DNA from: Maniola hyperantus
Taxonomy: Eukaryota > Arthropoda > Insecta > Lepidoptera > Nymphalidae
Assembly: GCF_902806685.2 (NCBI RefSeq)
Contig: NC_048552.1
Coordinates: 12,489,662-12,553,661, forward strand
DNA length: 64,000 bases
Reading direction: 5' to 3'
Part shown: piece after piece, positions 44,601 to 56,600 of the stretch
How positions within the stretch are numbered: position 1 is the first letter of the stretch
Layout of the letters: each line of letters begins with the position of its first letter
Program-made: the position numbers and the translations under genes
The notes under the pieces: generated by a model
The model's database searches: none
Told to the model about the DNA's origin: nothing
The model's input: only the letters and a program-made list of their open reading frames with translations

Positions 44601-47600
44601 ATTAGCTGTTATGTTTTTAACTTAAATTAGTACTTAATAACAAAAGAAAAATTAGCATTTGTGACGATCGAACCTTTGTATTTACGAACGTATTACGGAA
44701 TTTATGTGAATAGTACCTACTTACGCTATATTATGCCAATTCTTAAAGGGAAGCCGATAGGAATCGTGTTATATTGACTCTTCGCCGCTGGTACATACTT
44801 AATTAGATGCTCCCATGACTTAATCTGCGTGGATTTAGGTTTTTTACAAATCCCGTGGAAACTCTGATTTTCCGGGATAAAAAGTATCCTAAGTCCATCA
44901 CCTGGATACAAGCTATCCTCGTACAAAATTTTTATTAAAAGACAAACAGTCACACTTACGCATTTATTATATTAGGTTGGATTCCGTTAGTATATCTACC
45001 TACTCTACAGAATTAATAAAAAAAATCTAATTATTAATATTCTGCCTAGTTATAATAAAGCGGTAAATAATGAAAATAATTAATTAGCCATACCTATTAT
45101 AAAATTTTGACTAAGTACCTACCTACTTAGGTAAAATTCTAATGGCACAAAAGTGTAAAGGACAAAATTTTGTGGACTAAAAACAATTCAATTAAGTTTT
45201 ATTTTTATTTTTAAATGTTTTAATAGAAGTGTCTATCCCTTTTCAATTCCTAATACATAATAAACGACCCAAATATTCAATTAAGTAGGTCATGTACTTA
45301 AATCATTTTGTAAAACAACTTCAGATTAATTGAATTAATTTTATATCTAACACAATAAAAACATGTATACACAAAAAAAAACACTACTTGGTTCGGGCCA
45401 TAAAGTTTTTAACTGAAGATTTAATTATTTGGGGGTTTCGATTTGGTTTTTGGAGGTTTTTGGATTCTTATCGAGCGGAGAACACTGGCAGGTTTTCAGT
45501 AAAATGCTATGGACCTATATTAACATCAAAACATGTTGAGGGAAATGCTGAGTTTCTACTAGGGATATCTACGTGGAATACGTAGCGAAAAATGTGTGAA
45601 AAATCTCGAAAATATAGTATCGCTTCAATTTCATAGTAAGGCTCATTTTCAGCGCAAAGTCTGAGCCTGTCCGTTTAGCGATGCGCGGAGGTTTTTAGTA
45701 AACCAATAAGATTATTGATAGATGACGTGATATTTATGAACACAATGGCCTGATTGGTCGAAGAATATGCTTCACAATTATTTTCTGCTCCACACAAATA
45801 GATGTAGGCATAAGTGGTATTATTTCGACATTTTGCACGATAATTCAAAAACTATGATGCATAAAAATAAATAAAAATCTGTTGTAGAATGCACAGGTGA
45901 AGACGTTTCATATGATACCCCACTTGATATAGTTACTAATATTACTTCGAAAATTGAAAATACTGAACTTTAGTTCATGACCACAATTTAATTTTTTTGC
46001 GTGGTGTAGGTAACCACAAATTCACCATTTTCAGATTTTCCCCATAATGTCTAGTATAAGACCTACCTACCTGCCAAAATGATCAACATGAAGTACCCTG
46101 AAGGTTTCTTGACAAACAGACAGGCAGACAGACAGACAGACAGACAGACAGACCGACAGACAGACAACAAAGTGATCCTGTAAGGGTTCCGTTTTTCCTT
46201 TTGAGGTACGGAACCCTAAAAACCACTGTTAGTAGGTTTCTCACACAATAATGTCACTTTACGTCACTAAACACTATAACAGTCGTACACTATTCACGGG
46301 GTAGGTGTATGATAGGGGTAATAAGAGAAAAATTACAAAATACTCTAGAAGCGAATGTTTTCCAAGACCCTCTACTCAACTCTACAGAGTGTCGTCTACT
46401 TTTTACCTCAGACGTGGACTCACCACAACAGGTCATTTCCAAAGCTGTTAAATTTTCAAAAAATATGAATAACATCGACATGACGGCCATTTACAATGAT
46501 GCGGTCTAGGGTGAATCTCATGTAGAATACACAGGGGTCCATTACACGACAGGTCCTACATCAGCGCTTTGCTTTAACCAAGACTGATGGAGCACAGAAT
46601 TATCCAGATATTTGTCATCTAATTATATAAAAGGAAAATGTGACTGACTGACTGATCTATCAACGCACAGCTCAAACTACTGGACGGATCGGGCTGAAAT
46701 TTGGCATGCAGATAGGTATTATGACGTAGACATCCGCTAAGAAAGGATTTTTGAAAATCCAACCCCTAAGGATGATCCGTCCAGTCGTTTGAGCTGTGTG
46801 TTGAAAGATCAGTCAGTCAGTCAGCTTTTCCTTTTATACCGGGTGTAACCAGAACGCTAGCAAAAAGTTAAAACACAATCCAATACCAATAACCATTTGC
46901 CTAATATTGTAGTTTTAGTGATTTAGTATTTTTCAAACCCGCAATGTATAGCGTGCAAAACTCGGGTCAATGCCCCACCTACTCCGAGTGGTCTATTTAC
47001 GCAACGTAGGTACTGATTGATCTGTTTAATTCCAACCATCTCCGCTAGGTTACTTGTCACTCATCAGTCACAGTCTTAGATTAAATCCCTGAATCTAAGG
47101 TCACACTCACAGTAGCGGCTGTGGCAAAATTGACACCAAAACTTATCGTCTAATGGACCAAGAGATTAAACCAAGATCAAATTGAAACTAGAACAGTAAA
47201 AACAGAATGATTCAATAATGATCCAAGTATGTACCTATGTAAAAGTTTGAACATTAATGTTTGAGAAATGGATCATCGTGCAAAAGCTGACAATCTCAAA
47301 ATTGATACAGATACTCGAGATCACAGATTGAAGTATATAAACAGTACGCGGCCAAAAGTGATGAACATCGATCTGAAGGAGATAGCAGATTTGTAGAGCA
47401 CTGTCTCGGTCGTCGAGTCCGACAAAACGTCATATGGGTATGAGTGACGGAGACAACGCTCTACAAAGCTGAAATGTCATTCTAAAGGCCGATGTTCATC
47501 ACTTTCGGCCGCGTACTGTAGAACAGTAAAAACAGAATGATTCAATAAAGATCCAAGTATGTATGTAAACAGTTTGAACATTAATGTTTGAGAAATGGAT

Positions 47601-50600
47601 CATCGTGAAAAAGCTGACAATCTCAAAATTGATAAAGATATTCGAGATCACAGATTGAAAGTATTAATAAAAAAACATACAGTTGAATTGAGAACCTCCT
47701 CCTTTTTTTGAAGTCGGTTAATAAGTTCATGCGACAACATCGATAAGTTTAATGAACCCGTTTTGTGCTATAATAGTTAACGTAATGATTACATCGTTGA
47801 GTTGAGAAAATATGAGATTGAATGTAATTAATCAATAATCAGAATGAAACAAATCATAATACCTGCGGTGAGATTGACGAAACGAAGTTATGACGACCCC
47901 AGCTCTGGGTTGGTTAGTCTCACGACGGTAGTTCTACAAGAATTACGAGGATTTTGTAGCCAAATGAACGTAACTAACAGCTATTAATACTTCTTATTGA
48001 TCCAATAGCCAAAACAAGTGATTCAGTAGCTGATTCTGTTGATTCTGATACCTACACAATCTTTAAATTAAAGTAATTTGACAAAAATCTAGAGCTACCT
48101 TTTTCCGTCGGAAGTATTATAAAAGGGCTAGCGATTTTAGACCCGTCATTTTAGTTTAGTTTAGAGATTGTGTGCAACAGCCACACTGGCACCGATTCCG
48201 TTGTCTTTCTCTAAACTAAATTTAGAGTATCTGCATCCTTTTCTTTTTAACAATGCTAAAAAAGGACAGAATATGAACTTTACATTTAAAGACGCTAAAT
48301 TTTAGTGCACGCTACAAATTTAAACAGTAGGCTCGCGACTGTGCGCTAAAATCACGGGCTTTACCATCTAAAAATTAAATTTAAAACTGTCAAACTGCGT
48401 CTGTCCTTTTCATATTACATTAGTAAAAAGAGGATGCGAATACTCTAAAATTAGGTTGTGCTCAGAATCAGTACCAATGTCCATTTAAGTATATTAATGT
48501 ACTAACAAATAAGATATGGTTGTATCAACACTATTTATGTCTAACTTCACCAAGCAAATTAATCATGCTTTAGTTAGAAAATCGGGTATGTCATCTGCCA
48601 AAAAAGGGATAGCACTACAATTGTTTAACTAAACGGGGGTTTTATTTAAATGCTTAGTGAAATTGGGCCATAAAATATCATGAAGCTTCTAAGTTCTAGC
48701 TCCAGCTATTTTAGTTGGATCTAATATGTCCCCGCGTAAGCTTATGAACTGCTCTTAGCTCTTGAGATTAGAAACGTGATAACTAAAGGAAAAGCTATTG
48801 ATGATAATACTGTTACCTGCATTTGTGAAACTTGAGACGTGACAGAAGTGCGGGGCTCGGAGCCGCCCCAGTAGCGCCGACGCTCGCTGTTGATTGATGC
48901 ATTGGTGTAACGCCTTTCGCTAAATGTAAAAAATGCTTAATTTAAAAATTATCATAGATGCCCCTCCCAGCAGCTGTGATAGGAAGAGATGAATAAATTT
49001 CATTTTCATTTCATGAATCACTACCCATATATAAATGCGAAAGTGTGTTTGTTTGTTGGTTTATTGGTTTGTCCTTCAATCAGCAGTATCGGAGGCGCGT
49101 CGAGGTTCAGTTCCCTCTTTAGCCAAGACGGCTTCCCTCGCACCCTCAGAGCATCTACGGGCCTCAGCCGCGGCACCCGCTGACGGTTGCAGGCGGCGGA
49201 GACTCTCAGACATTGTATGGACGTGCTTGACATTTTATGCGTTTAAACTTACATACCTGACAGAACGTCTAGGGAGCGATCTAGCAGCAGTATCGGAGGC
49301 ACGTCGAGGTTCAGTTCCCTCTTTAGCCAAGACGGCTTCCCTCGCACCCTCAGAGCATCTACGGGCCTCAGCCGCGGCACCCGCTGACGGTTGCAGGCGG
49401 CGGAGACTCTCAGACATTGAATGGACGCGCTTGACATTGTATGCGTTTAAACTTACATACCTGACAGAACGTCTAGGGAGCGATCTAGCAGCAGTATCGG
49501 AGGCGCGTCGAGGTTCAGTTCCCTCTTTAGCCAAGGCGGCTTCCCTCGCACCCTCAGAGCATCTACGGGCCTCAGCCGCGGCACCCGCTGACGGTTGCAG
49601 GCGGCGGAGACTCTCAGACATTGTATGGACGCGCTTGACATTGTATGCGTTTAAACTTACATACCTGACAGAACGTCTAGGTAGCGATCTAGCAGCAGTA
49701 TCGGAGGCGCGTCGAGGTTCAGTTCCCTCTTTAGCCAAGGCGGCTTCCCTCGCACCCTCAGAGCATCTACGGGCCTCAGCCGCGGCTCCCGCTGACGGTT
49801 GCAGGCGGCGGAGACTCTCAGACATTGAATGGACGCGCTTGACATTGTATGCGTTTAAACTTACATACCTGACAGAACGTCTAGGGAGCGATCTAGCAGC
49901 AGTATCGGAGGCGCGTCGAGGTTCAGTTCCCTCTTTAGCCAAGGCGGCTTCCCTCGCACCCTCAGAGCATCTACGGGCCTCAGCCGCGGCACCCGCCGAC
50001 GGCTGCAGGCGGCGTGGACTCTCAGACATTGTACGGACTCGCTAGATGTATGAAAATAATGGGTTTAGCATAAAATTTCTTTAAAGAAAAGTTGTGAAAA
50101 TTACATTGCTACTCTCTCAATAGTTGTGATTGGCTGAATTTATGGTACTTATGCATTTTAGAGTTTAGACAACAATGGTGAAAGCGGTGAGAGACCGTCA
50201 GCAAAATATAGGTGATAGCAATCGTCACACAACTACAAAACTATGACGGAAGGCCATCATATTATGTGAAGATAGAATCGGAAACTACTTAAGCTAAAGT
50301 AAATTAAGCAGGTAACGTTGAAAAAGCGTTTAAGAAATATTTCCTGTGTTTGGACAACAGTTGACCCAAGGTTTTAAAGAAGACATTTTAAATAAAAATA
50401 AAATAACAAATAGATTGAAAGTTTAGAGAGTGTAGTAATAAGTACCTAATTATATAACAATATTACAATTAAAAAAGTAAAAGCTACAAGTGATAATAAT
50501 GAATGATATACCACATAAGAAATTAATATAGACTAAAAAGTATGTTAATAAGTCAGTAAAATTACTAAAAACAAATCTAAATAAACTCACAATATCAAGC

Positions 50601-53600
50601 AAGGTTAAATTCCAGAAATCAAGAAACGGATTGATGAATTTGGTTCGGGAGGATATCTAAAAAATGTTCACTAACATTACATACCTCCGAAAACCGTTGT
50701 GATATTTTAAATTTATCGTCGATTTTATACTTATTCTTTTCTTGCTCTTCCTCCTTGTACTTGATATCTTCGTCGCTCTGATCTACCATTTCAATGCTTT
50801 CGTCCTTCATCATGGTAGCGGCCGCCATATTGTTGTCCTTAGTTGGAGATCCTCCATCTTTCTGAGATGGTGGCTTTGATATACTGTCGACTGGACTCGT
50901 TTTCTTTGGAGTGCCGACTAGAGTCACTGAACTCACTGCACTAGGTGACGATGGTTGAGTACCTGTAGGTCGATTAAAGCCCTCAGTCGACTTGATTTCT
51001 TTCGACATCTTGAACAATGATTTATCGTCGTACTTATTTCAACAAATTAACATTAAACAATATTGAACTATAAGTACGCATAAACTTTTCTCTTGAATCA
51101 CTCTATCTATTGACAAAATGCGCATTAAAATCCGTTGCGTATTTGAAAGATCTAAATATATAAAGAGAAAGATGGCGGGAAGCGACTTTATTTTACATGA
51201 ACAAGTGTTACCTATTAATTTATTACCTTTCAATGTCTCGTTGCTTGATGATGTCGCCATTATTGTTGGTATTTGTAGATGACTGTTGTCATCTTCTGCC
51301 TATAAATTAAGAAGTATAATATTATTATTAATTTCACTTTCATCATCATCGCGTGATCTCTTCGAAACGAGGTTTGACGGTCATCATACGAAAAGCTTCT
51401 GGATCTAAAGCCGCCTCTTTTAATTTCGGGTAACGAAACCCTCCCAACCCCTTATATTATTATCGTCCAACCATTTGCGTCTTTGGCGATCCCTTAGAGC
51501 CCTTTGGCCTTCAATTCTTCCTTCCAAATTAGTCTTGGGAATGAGAATTTCACTTTACCTTTTTATTTTGAAACATTTGTTGCACCTACTTATTAATTTT
51601 ATACGCCCTTCTAATTAAATTTCTTTTCTTCATGTCGGTAAGTTTGGCTTAAAATTATCAGAGTCATTAGATAAATTCCATTAATTTAATCAATCCTAGT
51701 CGTTGAGTGATTTCCAAAAATAATATTGTTTCTTACCTTGCTGACCGCTGAAGTGCGACGTGAAGGTGCCATCAAATACGGAGATAGCTTATCTTCTTCT
51801 TCGCCTAAAAGCAATTTTATTATCTTTATTTTCTCTTTTTATTAATGAGGATCAATCTTTTTTGGTAAACATTATCAGTGGATACTTACTCTTTCTTGAA
51901 TTCTTCCAAAATCGTGACTGCCAATCACGTTCGCTGAGTTCTGAACCATAACCTGAAACAAAACCTAAAATTCCAATGTCATGGTATCTCGATTATGGGT
52001 TATAAAAATCAGCCATGCCTTTCAACAATAGATTAAGAGAGTCCAAAAACAATAGTTAGCGGGCTTTAAAACATTTTAGCTTTCTTTGAAATTGGTCTTA
52101 TTTCAATACTTTTTTGGAGAATCAATTCAGGCAACGGAAAATTAATCTTCACAATCGGCATATCGTGATTGGAATAGCTATATAATTCTTTTCTCAGGAA
52201 TGCCCAGAGCACTTAGTTCAAATCAAAACTTTATACAAGTGCTCCATGGATACGCTGAAAACTCGCTGAACAGAAGTTAAAATTTTGGCTTTGGACTAAG
52301 CACTCTCAATTTTCATTATTTTTAAGGAATTTCATACCAGAAACAGTGCTAGCGGCGCTAGTCTTCCGCGTAGCATCAGCCGGTGTTGCCAACTCCATGT
52401 CTTGCTGCGACTGCTCGTAGTACACCTGCTTCAGAGCCTCCAGTACTGTGACGCCGTCAGTGAACACGCGGTACGTCAGCAGAAACGTGTTCAGGAAATC
52501 CACTGATAGGAAGCGAAGATCTGGTAGAGAGAATAAAAGTTATTGACAGACCAATTAGACCATACATAGTGGGAAATCAAATGTTAGTGAAGTAAGGTGC
52601 ACTGAAGAATTTGTCTGATTTGGGGTTATATACGTAAGGGTTCTGAAAATTCTGAAGTATATCTTAAATAGGCAGCAGCAATAAGAGATTCAAGGGATGA
52701 CGCAAAACTTAATAAAGTGAGAACCTGAAGATGATATCGGGAACTGTCTGGATGTCAAAAAGTAGAAGACTGCGTTGCGTTTAGTAGTGCGGTTTCCACA
52801 GTGTTGACATTATAATGGATAAGATAAATCTCTTAAAGAAGCAGTAGGCCAATTATAAAAACTTACCTGTCAATCTCTGCAAAAGCCTTTGCGGGGTAGC
52901 AGACCGAATTTGCGGCACTTTGCAAGAGTTCAAGGTCCTGCTGAAGCGTATATCCACATCATCAGTAAATAGGGCTCTGTCTGAGCGGCAAGCGGGAAGG
53001 CTAGCTGATGCAGCGCCGCAGGAGCCACAGGCGCGAAGGAGTTCTGTCAAGGCAGCACTTTCCATGCACTGTGCTAGCTCGCTCGTCCATGCTGCCTTTT
53101 CTTCGAGTGTTGCAGCGACTAGATTGACGTAGAAAGCATTTTTGTTTCATTATCGATTCAATTAATCGTATTTTTGACTGACTTCACAGAAGGGAGAGTT
53201 CAGTGCGATTTTGTTATCTTAAACTCTTCTACTTATTATAAAATATGTTTACGAGGACATACCTAAATGTGCACAGATCTGTTCGCCTTTGACTTCAACG
53301 AGTATCTTGAAATCCTTCCCTTGATAAATATCACCTCCAGGCGAGGAACACACTGATGTGCTATCTGCAAAAGTTACCGTCAAATCATTCACTAATCAAA
53401 TCACGGGGTCCGCCAAGGAAGTATTATTTTTCCAGCCCTATTCAACTATTATGTAAATTACACTACGGAGAAAATAGTTTGCTAAAAGACATAAATAATT
53501 ACAGAGCTGGTATATCTATTAATGAAATTAACTACAATTAAGTATGTGGAAAATAACTAAGAGCTGTAATGTCTTTCTTCATTAGCCTTTTTGCTATCTT

Positions 53601-56600
53601 AAAACTTAAAACAACAGAAGTTGCATTGCTTAGACAAGATGTCAAGTCCTTACGAGCATGAACCAGCTACTTTAAATTTTGTTTTTGGAATCAATAAAAT
53701 GTAACAATAATCTAGAAGTAATCTAGAATTTAACAGTCAAATATATTTATCCTACCATCATCATCATGATTAGACGGATCTTCAATAAGCAGGGCGTCAT
53801 GTAAGGGCAGTCTTCCATGTGGTGGTAAATGCAAGCGTCCTCCGGTTGCCCGAGTGGTCAGCAGCAGGTGGTTGCTGAATATGAACGCCTGCCGAGCTTG
53901 CAATGATGCACGACGCCCTTTACCAACTACTTGAGACAGTGTGCCTGAGAAGAAATTATTTCTCATTAAAACTGAAAAAGAACTTTCAATTTTCCTAATT
54001 TTGAATGCAAACGGGTTCTTACATTTTAACTGCATTTTATTTTCAATGTAAAAGAAACCACACCTAAAAAGACCTTCGCTGGGATTTTTTAAATTGAAAA
54101 CACCGTACAATTGTACACGTTTCAACAACAACTGTACAAAGTTTCAACTTAATCGATGAACGATACGTGAAAAAATAATATGGGTGTTACTAAAACTGTG
54201 TTTTCTTGATAACCAAAGGTGCTTACTCTTTGCGCGAAAAATAAGCCCTTGTAAGAATTATTATCAGTCTTCGGTTAAAATTCTTTCGGAAAATCGTATC
54301 AGTATGATACTAAGTACAAGTAAGTACCCACCTACTTATTAAAAGGTTTTTTTTGTCATTTTTTAAATTTTACCTTGCCTTATGAAGACTTGGTTGACAT
54401 CAAGAAGGATGTCGCACCCTTCGATGATCATTCGCTCCACTGCCAAGTTCTTCCTCAGATTTTCTGTCTCGCTCACCTATAGAAACAAACTATCATCTGT
54501 CAAATTGTTTTGATAATAAATTATTGACGTAGTTTTGTTTTACTTTGTATATTACACTAGCTTATGCTCGCGACTTCGTCCGCGTGGACTACAAAATTTC
54601 AAAACCCTATTTCACCCCCTTAGGAGTTGAATTTTCAAAAATCCTTTCTTAGCGGATGCCTACGTCATAATAGCTATCTGCATGCCAAATTTCAGCCCGA
54701 TCCGTCCAGTAGTTTGAGCTGTGCGTTGATAGATCAGTCAGTCAGTCAGTCAGTCAGTCATTCAGTCAGTCAGTCAGTCAGTCACCTTTTCCTTTTATAT
54801 ATATAGATAGAAGATGACAGGTCGAGATCGTAAGTGGGATATGAGTTGGGGGGACGCCCCGCACAACGCACGTCATTCGCGCTATCCCGCACCGAGTTAG
54901 CGCAGGGGGTGTGCTGGGCATCCCCACCCTGATTGCCATATCGACCTGTTGCGTAGTATACGTCACCTCATCATGCATCTGTCGAGACAGTTCTTCGAGT
55001 TGTGCTCTAGCGTGCTGCAGGCTGCGACGCTCCACGTGGTCGTGTGGTGTGTGCGCTAACAACTCATGCAGAGTGATGATGTAGCGCGGTATCTGACAGA
55101 CAGTTAATACAATTAAAACACAGGTATAGTCCGCGACACGTTGCGATGGCAATCGGAGAATGAGACGCTCCGCACACCTGCACGTCACCCACGCTCGCTT
55201 GCACCGGGTTAGGGTGGGGTTGCTGTGCGGGTGTGCCGTTCCCTCCTCGATGGCCATTTCAAACTGTCGTGTACTATAGGTACGTATATGTGTGAGTGAT
55301 ATAAAACCAACGTGTTTTTCAGAAGAGGGTAGATCGGTACTGCCCATGACAGCTCGTACTTCACGTCTCGCAGCACTGCAGTCCCGTCGTGACCACCTCT
55401 CATGCAACCGAGTAGAATTAATCGTGGAATGTACACGTTTTATACAATACAATAATTTGGAAATAAGCTTAAAATAAAATCATTTATGAAAAATATACTC
55501 TATGGATGTAAATAAGGCGTACCTGATGCATAGGATAAGTGAGGAAGGTCTCGAGCGAGCGGCCCTGGCAAGCGGACTTGCTCTCCAGGCGCGCCAGCAG
55601 CTGCGTGAAGGGCTGGCTCTGCTTGCACTCGGTGAGCACCTGCAGCGAGTAGTGGTGGTTGCGAACGTACTCCTGGTAGATCGTCAGCATCGGCAGCAGC
55701 ATGTCGAATAGGTCTCCTGTACGAACCAGTTTCTAAGTATAGTGGTTTTACTATCATAACTATTTTATATGCTCGCGACTTTGTCCGCGTGAACTACACA
55801 AATTTCATACCCTTATTTCTCCCCCTTAGGGGTTGGATTTTTGGAATTTCCAAAAATCCTTTCTTAGCTGATGCCTACGTCGTAATAGCTAGGTATCTGC
55901 ATGCCAAACTTCAGCCCGATCCGTCCAGTAGTATGAGCTGTGTGTTGATAGATCAGTCATTCTACACTTTAGGAAATGGTATTTCCTAGATTGCTTCAAT
56001 TCTGATCTGGTGAACGATAGAAACCCTAACTGACTGGTACAGCTATATACTTAATAGGTGTTTGACTGTCACTTGAAATAAGTGATGATTTTACCTAAGA
56101 CAAGTGTAGGCCAGGACTCCATCCGCGAGGTTAGGCCCTTGAAGAATATCTGATGCAGGAACAGCACCGTCTCGCTGTTCAGGAAGATGGAGTTGACGTC
56201 TTCATGCGTGCACGGCGGCTTCTTTGAGCTGGCTGCCATTTTGAATGGCCGGAGGAAACATGTCACCTAGCAGGAAGATTTCGTTAGTGGTTATAATTCA
56301 AGTTGATTGTACTTTGAGTAATACAACATTATTGTGAGCCTGACTTTGCCACTGCAGCCAATCTCAGCGCATTTAACTCTTTTTTCCGTGACCCACATTT
56401 TTTAAAGAATATTAATAGCTACGTCAAAATGACTAATTAGAAAATTTAAACAACAGAATAGTCGCCTGGAGGCGACTATTCTGTTGTTTAAATTTTCTAA
56501 TTTGATACATCTAAAAACCTTCCAAAAACTTACCAAAATTTCCATTTGCTCCAAATATTCCTCTTCAGCTTCTACCATTTTGAAAACAAGGCTGAAAAGA

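Larger units (their letters stand above)
49085..50041 (-). repeat. Tandem array of a RasGRF exon, 4.7 units of 204 bp
   Basis: Each unit is a 173-nt exon copy (ends at 49869, 49665, 49461, 49257) plus 31 nt that begin with the donor GTATGTAAG and end AATGTCAAG. Units differ by only a few bases. On the minus strand the frame stays open through copies 1-4, giving a 68-residue repeat (SESLRRLQPSAGAAAEARRC ... LNAYNVKRVH). The fifth unit is truncated by a family P fragment and has no donor. The opposite strand is also open over the same span, a by-product of the unit length. Confidence 0.92.

Noticed and set aside
46290..46509. Candidate RasGRF exon 18a on the minus strand
   Set aside because: Available acceptors and donors do not give phase 0 in and phase 2 out. 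No family resemblance.
49035..50045. 336-aa plus-strand ORF
   Set aside because: Shadow of the 204-bp array. It begins in a family P fragment, and the opposite strand fits RasGRF splice phases.
50685..51017. Independent small gene starting at 51017
   Set aside because: Its donor and phase lead into the RasGRF linker exons. Kept as exon 16 with a possible alternative start.
54735..54784. CRISPR-like or regulatory GTCA array
   Set aside because: Simple microsatellite at the end of a Lep1-like element, repeated at other copies.
54778..55452. 224-aa minus-strand ORF
   Set aside because: It is RasGRF exon 7 read through into its introns. Only 54967-55092 matches the family.
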